From Nelumbo lutea (Eukaryota; Streptophyta; Magnoliopsida; Proteales; Nelumbonaceae), in the NCBI GenBank assembly GCA_022828595.1, contig JAKGHH010000002.1, positions 38,162,222-38,226,221 on the forward strand: 64,000 bases of DNA, given 5' to 3'. The notes under the pieces are model-generated. The model saw nothing but the letters and a program-made list of their open reading frames with translations, was not told where the DNA came from and made no database searches. Of the stretch, positions 55,041-64,000 are shown one piece after another (positions within the stretch are counted from its first letter, which is position 1; every line of letters starts with the position of its first letter). Made by a program: the position numbers and the translations under genes.

Positions 55041-57681
55041 GGATCAAATGTCACATTTATCACTTCGATTCCAAAGAAGAGGGAGGCCAAAACTCCTAAA
55101 GACTTTAGACTAATAAGTCTCATTGGGAGTGTTTACAAAATTCTGTCAAAGGTCTTAGCAGAAAGACTAAAAAGGTGTTACCCTTGATCATCTCTCCTTT
55201 CCAAGGAGCTTTTGTAGAAGGAAGGCAAATTGTGGGTTAAATCTTAGTGGCTAATGAATGCGTTGGGGAAAGAAAAAAGGGTAGAGAAAAGGGGCTGGTT
55301 TGTAAGGTAGATCTAGAAAAAGCCTACAACCAAGTTAATTGGGAAGTCCTTCTAAAAGTATTAGAAAGACTGGGGTTTGGAGATAAATGGAGGGCTTGGA
55401 TCAAAGGATGTTTAAGTTCAACTCATTACTAAATTCTAATTAATGGTACAACAAAGGATTTCTTCCCGGCCAGGAGAGGAATTAGGCAAGGTGACCCTCT
55501 ATCCCCATTCTTGTTTACCCTAGTGGCAGAAGTGTTAAGTAGAATGGTGGCAAAAGCTAATGCTCAAGGCCTTATCAGAGATTGGAGGGTAGGTAGAAAT
55601 TGAGTGATTGTTACCCATCTCCAATTTGCAGATGACACCATATTTTTTTGTGAAGGAAACAATGAGGAAGTGGTGGAAAATTTTAGGGGGCTGCTGAATA
55701 ATTTTATGGGAGTAACAGGGCTAAGGATAAATTGGACCAAAAGTGGAATTGTAGGGGTCAATATCAATTTGGAGGAAGGAGAACTAATAAGATTTGCAGA
55801 GATCTTGGGGTGTGAGATCAGAAGCTGGCCTATTAGTTACCTAGGTCAGTTGGGTTTTGGAAACCAGTTTTAGAAAGGTTTGATAGGAAGTTAGCCCTTG
55901 GAAGAGGAATTACATTTCTTTGGGTGGAAGAATAACCTTGATTAGAGCCTCTCTAGCAAACCTCCCCACCTATTTCCTTTCAGAATCCCTTCCAAGGTAG
56001 CAAGGTGCCTAGAGAAGTATATGAGAGATTTCCTTTGGGACCCAAGAGAGGAAGGGAAGGATCACTTGATCAAGTGGGAGCAGGTTAGTAAACCTAAGGA
56101 ACAAGGGGGTTTAGGAATTGGGAACATCCTTTTAAGGAACACAACTCTACTAGGTAAGTGGCTTTGGAGGTTTCCCTTTAAGGGTAACAAATTGTGGCAC
56201 AAAGTGGTTGAGAGCATTCATGGGGTGCCTGGAAATGGTTGGGATGCAAAAGTTTTCCTCACAGTTCTTCAGCTTCTCCTAGGAAAGCAATTCATGAAAT
56301 CTACCCTACTTTCCTTAATTCCATCCGGTTCGATGTGGGACAAGGTACTAGAATTTCGTTTCGGGAAGGTATTTGGGTAGGGGAAACCTCACTGAAAGAC
56401 CAATTCCCTGATCTCTTTGCGCTATCTAACCTTAAGGGGGAAGCTATATCCATGTTAGGATCATTGTTTCCAAACAGTGTGAATTGGAATTTGGGCTTTA
56501 GAAGGGGATTAAGGGAAAATGAGTGTAAATCTTTATCCGATTGCTGGACCCCCTAGTGCAAATCCACTTGGACCCTTCGTTGGAAGTCTTTAGAATCTGG
56601 GTAGGCTCTTTAGACGGCCTCTTTTCTTGCTCCTCTTTCTTCAAAGTACTTGTTTCCCCAACCTTCTAGGTGGGATTTTCCCTGTGAAAGAAATTTGGTG
56701 TAAGCCTATTCCCCCGAAGATCCAAACCTTCTGTTGGGAAATATTCTTTGGTAAGGTAAACACTTGTGATATGCTGCAGAAAAGAAGGCCACATATTTGT
56801 CTATCTCCTCATGTGTGTTCATTGTGTAAGGAAAGTGGTGAAACCCTTTCATTTAATGATATCCTATTCTTTTGTGTGTCGAATTTGGGAATTCTTTTGT
56901 ACTCTCTTTGGCTGCAGGTGGGTTCCCCCTCAAAATGTGGTAGGACTCTTCAACCATGATTTCTTGAGACAACGAAAGAAAGGAGGGATGGTAATGTGGA
57001 AAGCAACAAAGGCAGCAATTTGTTGGGTAACATGGGAAGAGAGGAACAACAGAATTTTCTTGGAAAAAAGTAGAACAATAGAGGAAGTGATTGATAGTAT
57101 CAAGGTGAAAGTAGCCCATTGGGTAAAACCCTTGGATAGCACAATTTTTGATGTAGCACCCATCAAAATTCAGCTTTACTTTATTGCCTTCTGGTGGCTT
57201 CCACTCCAGCCTTACTATATCTCTTACTCTCAAAAATTGTACTACTTCAGACCATGTTCTCAGGACCGATTGGCAACGGAAACTTGCTGAAGGCTGAACT
57301 ATTGGCATTATTATAAGGGTTAAAGCTAGCCAAACAACTAGGATGTAGACATGTTGAAGTGGGGAAGGAGACTCAAAAGTAATAATTTCATGGGCAACAA
57401 ATAGCAGCCATACCCCATGGACGTTTAAACATGTGATTAGGGAAGTGGAGAAGATTACAAAGGAGGTTGAGGCTGAATTTAAATGGGTCCAAAGAAGTGC
57501 AAATGGGCTAGCTGATGGATTAGCAAAACAGGGGGCATTGTGACAGCAATTATTTTGGGCTGCATTGTAATGAGGGGTAGAATAGAGTGGTTAAAAGGGA
57601 TCAACTGTCCCATCACCAAGTTGTATAAACTGCTTACAATCTGAATTTTAATAAAATACATTTTTACTGATAAAAAAAAAT
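55041..57681 (+). mobile_element. Truncated LINE, copy 1 of the tandem block
   Basis: AAAGCCCAACATGGAC flanks it at 55025-55040 and 57682-57697, and the 3' end is TTTTTACTGAT plus poly(A). Reverse transcriptase pieces: [60 protein letters not shown] and the catalytic FADD at 55625-55636. Then come the zinc-binding linker (PPKIQTFCWEIFFGK ... CSLC) and the second half of RNase H (FSGPIGNGNLLKAELLAL, SANGLADGLAKQGA). Stops at GG-stop-ILVANE (about 55240), after STHY (55430) and at GRN (55601), plus frameshifts, show it is dead. The first half of RNase H is missing and partly inverted. Confidence 0.92.
57139..57252 (-). other. Inverted RNase H piece inside LINE copy 1
   Basis: The complement of 57159-57203 reads WKPPEGNKVKLNFDG, the conserved start of LINE RNase H, in the orientation opposite to the rest of the LINE. 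The same inversion is at 60271-60315 and 63375-63419. The plus-strand RNase H resumes at about 57253 with FSGPIG, and the roughly 25 residues that normally lie between are absent. Confidence 0.8.
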
Positions 57682-57697
57682 AAAGCCCAACATGGAC

Positions 57698-58151
57698 AAA
57701 CATTAGTCTTTTATTACAGAGGCACTAGTCTATAACAAGTATATCAGGAATTATATAGTTTTTCGGCTAATATAGAGCAAGCTGTTGTAGGGATCATACT
57801 TTAAGGAACCAAACCCCACTGGCAGGAGCTGGACTAAGCTGGATGAACTGGACTTGGCTGGCCTCAGGATACCTAGGTGCTATGTCCTGTGTAGGTGAAA
57901 GAATCAGGTTTCATTTCTTTAAGTTCTGAACCATGCTTTCTTTAAATGTAAGAATGTAAAAATATCAATTATGTATTGCCAGAATTGAGACAGACCCTAG
58001 AATGGGGAAATCATAAGATAACCTAGTAACATTGAAAATTTATTGGGGTTTTCTGGGCATTAAAGGTTTGCACAAAGATTTCATTGTCACATATTGACAT
58101 GGTAATAATGAAATTCAGTTTCAACGTTCGATGAAAAAGCCCAACATGGAC
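57698..58151 (+). other. Intron flank between LINE copies 1 and 2
   Basis: No exon. It contains the unit junction at 58030/58031 (CCTAGTAAC | ATTGAAAATT). The same stretch recurs at 60809-61261, with CATAC to CGTAC near 60907 and one G fewer near 61117. Confidence 0.7.
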
Positions 58152-60792
58152 GGATCAAATGTCACATTTATCACTTCGATTCCAAAGAAGAGGGAGGCCA
58201 AAACTCCTAAAGACTTTAGACTAATAAGTCTCATTGGGAGTGTTTACAAAATTCTGTCAAAGGTCTTAGCAGAAAGACTAAAAAGGTGTTACCCTTGATC
58301 ATCTCTCCTTTCCAAGGAGCTTTTGTAGAAGGAAGGCAAATTGTGGGTTAAATCTTAGTGGCTAATGAATGCGTTGGGGAAAGAAAAAAGGGTAGAGAAA
58401 AGGGGCTGGTTTGTAAGGTAGATCTAGAAAAAGCCTACAACCAAGTTAATTGGGAAGTCCTTCTAAAAGTATTAGAAAGACTGGGGTTTGGAGATAAATG
58501 GAGGGCTTGGATCAAAGGATGTTTAAGTTCAACTCATTACTAAATTCTAATTAATGGTACAACAAAGGATTTCTTCCCGGCCAGGAGAGGAATTAGGCAA
58601 GGTGACCCTCTATCCCCATTCTTGTTTACCCTAGTGGCAGAAGTGTTAAGTAGAATGGTGGCAAAAGCTAATGCTCAAGGCCTTATCAGAGATTGGAGGG
58701 TAGGTAGAAATTGAGTGATTGTTACCCATCTCCAATTTGCAGATGACACCATATTTTTTTGTGAAGGAAACAATGAGGAAGTGGTGGAAAATTTTAGGGG
58801 GCTGCTGAATAATTTTATGGGAGTAACAGGGCTAAGGATAAATTGGACCAAAAGTGGAATTGTAGGGGTCAATATCAATTTGGAGGAAGGAGAACTAATA
58901 AGATTTGCAGAGATCTTGGGGTGTGAGATCAGAAGCTGGCCTATTAGTTACCTAGGTCAGTTGGGTTTTGGAAACCAGTTTTAGAAAGGTTTGATAGGAA
59001 GTTAGCCCTTGGAAGAGGAATTACATTTCTTTGGGTGGAAGAATAACCTTGATTAGAGCCTCTCTAGCAAACCTCCCCACCTATTTCCTTTCAGAATCCC
59101 TTCCAAGGTAGCAAGGTGCCTAGAGAAGTATATGAGAGATTTCCTTTGGGACCCAAGAGAGGAAGGGAAGGATCACTTGATCAAGTGGGAGCAGGTTAGT
59201 AAACCTAAGGAACAAGGGGGTTTAGGAATTGGGAACATCCTTTTAAGGAACACAACTCTACTAGGTAAGTGGCTTTGGAGGTTTCCCTTTAAGGGTAACA
59301 AATTGTGGCACAAAGTGGTTGAGAGCATTCATGGGGTGCCTGGAAATGGTTGGGATGCAAAAGTTTTCCTCACAGTTCTTCAGCTTCTCCTAGGAAAGCA
59401 ATTCATGAAATCTACCCTACTTTCCTTAATTCCATCCGGTTCGATGTGGGACAAGGTACTAGAATTTCGTTTCGGGAAGGTATTTGGGTAGGGGAAACCT
59501 CACTGAAAGACCAATTCCCTGATCTCTTTGCGCTATCTAACCTTAAGGGGGAAGCTATATCCATGTTAGGATCATTGTTTCCAAACAGTGTGAATTGGAA
59601 TTTGGGCTTTAGAAGGGGATTAAGGGAAAATGAGTGTAAATCTTTATCCGATTGCTGGACCCCCTAGTGCAAATCCACTTGGACCCTTCGTTGGAAGTCT
59701 TTAGAATCTGGGTAGGCTCTTTAGACGGCCTCTTTTCTTGCTCCTCTTTCTTCAAAGTACTTGTTTCCCCCAACCTTCTAGGTGGGATTTTCCCTGTGAA
59801 AGAAATTTGGTGTAAGCCTATTCCCCCGAAGATCCAAACCTTCTGTTGGGAAATATTCTTTGGTAAGGTAAACACTTGTGATATGCTGCAGAAAAGAAGG
59901 CCACATATTTGTCTATCTCCTCATGTGTGTTCATTGTGTAAGGAAAGTGGTGAAACCCTTTCATTTAATGATATCCTATTCTTTTGTGTGTCGAATTTGG
60001 GAATTCTTTTGTACTCTCTTTGGCTGCAGGTGGGTTCCCCCTCAAAATGTGGTAGGACTCTTCAACCATGATTTCTTGAGACAACGAAAGAAAGGAGGGA
60101 TGGTAATGTGGAAAGCAACAAAGGCAGCAATTTGTTGGGTAACATGGGAAGAGAGGAACAACAGAATTTTCTTGGAAAAAAGTAGAACAATAGAGGAAGT
60201 GATTGATAGTATCAAGGTGAAAGTAGCCCATTGGGTAAAACCCTTGGATAGCACAATTTTTGATGTAGCACCCATCAAAATTCAGCTTTACTTTATTGCC
60301 TTCTGGTGGCTTCCACTCCAGCCTTGCTATATCTCTTACCCTCAAAATTGTACTACTTCAGACCATGTTCTCAGGACCGATTGGCAACGGAAACTTGCTG
60401 AAGGCTGAACTATTGGCATTATTATAAGGGTTAAAGCTAGCCAAACAACTAGGATGTAGACATGTTGAAGTGGGGAAGGAGACTCAAAAGTAATAATTTC
60501 ATGGGCAACAAATAGCAGCCATACCCCATGGACGTTTAAACATGTGATTAGGGAAGTGGAGAAGATTACAAAGGAGGTTGAGGCTGAATTTAAATGGGTC
60601 CAAAGAAGTGCAAATGGGCTAGCTGATGGATTAGCAAAACAGGGGGCATTGTGACAGCAATTATTTTGGGCTGCATTGTAATGAGGGGTAGAATAGAGTG
60701 GTTAAAAGGGATCAACTGTCCCATCACCAAGTTGTATAAACTGCTTACAATCTGAATTTTAATAAAATACATTTTTACTGATAAAAAAAAAT
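58152..60792 (+). mobile_element. Truncated LINE, copy 2 of the tandem block
   Basis: Identical in layout to copy 1, with the same target duplication (58136-58151 and 60793-60808), the same stops and FADD at 58736-58747. Differences I see: one extra C in TTTCCCCCAACC (near 59766), CTTGCTATATCTCTTACCC for CTTACTATATCTCTTACTC, and one A fewer in CAAAATTG (near 60345). Confidence 0.92.
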
Positions 60793-61261
60793 AAAGCCCA
60801 ACATGGACAAACATTAGTCTTTTATTACAGAGGCACTAGTCTATAACAAGTATATCAGGAATTATATAGTTTTTCGGCTAATATAGAGCAAGCTGTTGTA
60901 GGGATCGTACTTTAAGGAACCAAACCCCACTGGCAGGAGCTGGACTAAGCTGGATGAACTGGACTTGGCTGGCCTCAGGATACCTAGGTGCTATGTCCTG
61001 TGTAGGTGAAAGAATCAGGTTTCATTTCTTTAAGTTCTGAACCATGCTTTCTTTAAATGTAAGAATGTAAAAATATCAATTATGTATTGCCAGAATTGAG
61101 ACAGACCCTAGAATGGGAAATCATAAGATAACCTAGTAACATTGAAAATTTATTGGGGTTTTCTGGGCATTAAAGGTTTGCACAAAGATTTCATTGTCAC
61201 ATATTGACATGGTAATAATGAAATTCAGTTTCAACGTTCGATGAAAAAGCCCAACATGGAC

Positions 61262-63898
61262 GGATCAAATGTCACATTTATCACTTCGATTCCAAAGAAG
61301 AGGGAGGCCAAAACTCCTAAAGACTTTAGACTAATAAGTCTCATTGGGAGTGTTTACAAAATTCTGTCAAAGGTCTTAGCAGAAAGACTAAAAAGGTGTT
61401 ACCCTTGATCATCTCTCCTTTCCAAGGAGCTTTTGTAGAAGGAAGGCAAATTGTGGGTTAAATCTTAGTGGCTAATGAATGCGTTGGGGAAAGAAAAAAG
61501 GGTAGAGAAAAGGGGCTGGTTTGTAAGGTAGATCTAGAAAAAGCCTACAACCAAGTTAATTGGGAAGTCCTTCTAAAAGTATTAGAAAGACTGGGGTTTG
61601 GAGATAAATGGAGGGCTTGGATCAAAGGATGTTTAAGTTCAACTCATTACTAAATTCTAATTAATGGTACAACAAAGGATTTCTTCCCGGCCAGGAGAGG
61701 AATTAGGCAAGGTGACCCTCTATCCCCATTCTTGTTTACCCTAGTGGCAGAAGTGTTAAGTAGAATGGTGGCAAAAGCTAATGCTCAAGGCCTTATCAGA
61801 GATTGGAGGGTAGGTAGAAATTGAGTGATTGTTACCCATCTCCAATTTGCAGATGACACCATATTTTTTTGTGAAGGAAACAATGAGGAAGTGGTGGAAA
61901 ATTTTAGGGGGCTGCTGAATAATTTTATGGGAGTAACAGGGCTAAGGATAAATTGGACCAAAAGTGGAATTGTAGGGGTCAATATCAATTTGGAGGAAGG
62001 AGAACTAATAAGATTTGCAGAGATCTTGGGGTGTGAGATCAGAAGCTGGCCTATTAGTTACCTAGGTCAGTTGGGTTTTGGAAACCAGTTTTAGAAAGGT
62101 TTGATAGGAAGTTAGCCCTTGGAAGAGGAATTACATTTCTTTGGGTGGAAGAATAACCTTGATTAGAGCCTCTCTAGCAAACCTCCCCACCTATTTCCTT
62201 TCAGAATCCTTCCAAGGTAGCAAGGTGCCTAGAGAAGTATATGAGAGATTTCCTTTGGGACCCAAGAGAGGAAGGGAAGGATCACTTGATCAAGTGGGAG
62301 CAGGTTAGTAAACCTAAGGAACAAGGGGTTTAGGAATTGGGAACATCCTTTTAAGGAACACAACTCTACTAGGTAAGTGGCTTTGGAGGTTTCCCTTTAA
62401 GGGTAACAAATTGTGGCACAAAGTGGTTGAGAGCATTCATGGGGTGCCTGGAAATGGTTGGGATGCAAAAGTTTTCCTCACAGTTCTTCAGCTTCTCCTA
62501 GGAAAGCAATTCATGAAATCTACCCTACTTTCCTTAATTCCATCCGGTTCGATGTGGGACAAGGTACTAGAATTTTCGTTTCGGGAAGGTATTTGGGTAG
62601 GGGAAACTCACTGAAAGACCAATTCCCTGATCTCTTTGCGCTATCTAACCTTAAGGGGAAGCTATATCCATGTTAGGATCATTGTTTCCAAACAGTGTGA
62701 ATTGGAATTTGGGCTTTAGAAGGGGATTAAGGGAAAATGAGTGTAAATCTTTATCCGATTGCTGGACCCCCTAGTGCAAATCCACTTGGACCCTTCGTTG
62801 GAAGTCTTTAGAATCTGGGTAGGCTCTTTAGACGGCCTCTTTTCTTGCTCCTCTTTCTTCAAAGTACTTGTTTCCCCAACCTTCTAGGTGGGATTTTCCC
62901 TGTGAAAGAAATTTGGTGTAAGCCTATTCCCCGAAGATCCAAACCTCTGTTTGGGAAATATTCTTTGGTAAGGTAAACACTGTGATATGCTGCAGAAAAG
63001 AAGGCCACATATTTGTCTATCTCCTCATGTGTGTTCATTGTGTAAGGAAAGTGGTGAAACCCTTTCATTTAATGATATCCTATTCTTTTGTGTGTCGAAT
63101 TTGGGAATTCTTTTGTACTCTCTTTGGCTGCAGGTGGGTTCCCCCTCAAAATGTGGTAGGACTCTTCAACCATGATTTCTTGAGACAACGAAAGAAAGGA
63201 GGGATGGTAATGTGGAAAGCAACAAAGGCAGCAATTTGTTGGGTAACATGGGAAGAGAGGAACAACAGAATTTTCTTGGAAAAAAGTAGAACAATAGAGG
63301 AAGTGATTGATAGTATCAAGGTGAAAGTAGCCCATTGGGTAAAACCCTTGGATAGCACAATTTTTGATGTAGCACCCATCAAAATTCAGCTTTACTTTAT
63401 TGCCTTCTGGTGGCTTCCACTCCAGCCTTACTATATCTCTTACTCTCAAAAATTGTGCTACTTCAGACCATGTTCTCAGGACCGATTGGCAACGGAAACT
63501 TGCTGAAGGCTGAACTATTGGCATTATTATAAGGGTTAAAGCTAGCCAAACAACTAGGATGTAGACATGTTGAAGTGGGGAAGGAGACTCAAAAGTAATA
63601 ATTTCATGGGCAACAAATAGCAGCCATACCCCATGGACGTTTAAACATGTGATTAGGGAAGTGGAGAAGATTACAAAGGAGGTTGAGGCTGAATTTAAAT
63701 GGGTCCAAAGAAGTGCAAATGGGCTAGCTGATGGATTAGCAAAACAGGGGGCATTGTGACAGCAATTATTTTGGGCTGCATTGTAATGAGGGGTAGAATA
63801 GAGTGGTTAAAAGGGATCAACTGTCCCATCACCAAGTTGTATAAACTGCTTACAATCTGAATTTTAATAAAATACATTTTTACTGATAAAAAAAAAAT
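61262..63898 (+). mobile_element. Truncated LINE, copy 3 of the tandem block
   Basis: Same layout, FADD at 61846-61857, right target duplication at 63899-63914. Compared with copies 1 and 2 it has single-base changes in runs: AATCCTTCC for AATCCCTTCC (62207), CAAGGGGTTT for CAAGGGGGTTT (62322), ATTTTCG for ATTTCG (62573), GAAACTCACTG for GAAACCTCACTG (62605), AGGGGAAGC for AGGGGGAAGC (62653), CCCCGAAG for CCCCCGAAG (62930) and others up to about 62980. Confidence 0.92.
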
Positions 63899-64000
63899 AA
63901 AGCCCAACATGGACAAACATTAGTCTTTTATTACAGAGGCACTAGTCTATAACAAGTATATCAGGAATTATATAGTTTTTCGGCTAATATAGAGCAAGCT

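Larger units (their letters stand above)
54920..64000 (+). repeat. Tandem block: 3.11-kb unit repeated nearly three times
   Basis: Units start at 54920, 58031 and 61141, each with ATTGAAAATTTATTGGGG. The periods are 3,111 and 3,110 bp; the third unit is cut by the window end at 64000 and reaches about 2,860 bp. Each unit holds a 2.64-kb truncated LINE with its target duplication plus about 470 bp of flanking intron. Units 1 and 2 differ at only a handful of positions. Unit 3 differs mainly by single-base losses and gains in homopolymers and short runs. Confidence 0.95.

Noticed and set aside
56766..57290. 174-residue frame with an apparent second protein on the opposite strand (56853-57308)
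   Set aside because: The plus frame is the LINE linker region; the minus-strand frame matters only for its inverted RNase H piece, which is reported as a micro-inversion, not a gene.

Overview
This looks like repeat-rich nuclear DNA from a flowering plant. It is AT-rich, with large introns, many small inverted-repeat transposons, LTR retrotransposons, 5'-truncated LINEs with plant-type RNase H tails, hAT transposase relics, and pieces of two plant genes. I cannot name the species. No bacterial operon, CRISPR array, rRNA or tRNA gene was seen. || Layout. About 1.9-7.1 kb (minus strand): a decayed gene of the plant NO VEIN-like / GHKL-ATPase family, recognisable over almost all of its length but broken by in-frame stops, frameshifts, an internal 168-bp duplication and a transposon at its 3' side. 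7.4-16.5 kb: a nest of terminal-inverted-repeat elements, including three Mutator-like elements stacked inside or beside each other (11.75-14.41 kb). 16.8-21.8 kb: a dead Ty3/gypsy retrotransposon with LTRs and gag-pol fragments. 22-34 kb: mostly anonymous sequence with hAT-type MITEs (two with exact 8-bp target duplications), a hAT relic with a TTF-type zinc finger, a 1-kb foldback element and a 14-bp minisatellite. 34.8-38.3 kb: a complete non-autonomous LTR retrotransposon with 5-bp target duplications, primer-binding site, purine tract and TATA boxes, and LTRs full of 14-bp and 15-bp tandem repeats. 42.4-46.3 kb: an AT-rich repeat shared with 8.5-11.7 kb, followed by a dead BED-finger hAT transposase. 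|| 47.6 kb to the end (plus strand): the only plausibly living gene, protein-S-isoprenylcysteine O-methyltransferase (ICMT). Exon 1 is at 48.1 kb and exon 2 at 52.9 kb; the catalytic 3' exons lie beyond the window. Its introns hold at least five LINE insertions. Intron 2 contains a 3.11-kb block carrying a dead LINE, repeated head-to-tail nearly three times with almost no divergence. || The genes do not form a pathway. The window is best read as one active housekeeping gene and one dead gene embedded in several layers of transposons. Most interesting are the triplicated LINE block with a shared internal micro-inversion, a likely GC-AG intron in ICMT, the nested Mutator-like elements, and patchwork exchange between the two LTRs of the 34.8-kb element. 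I found no convincing undescribed multi-gene system.
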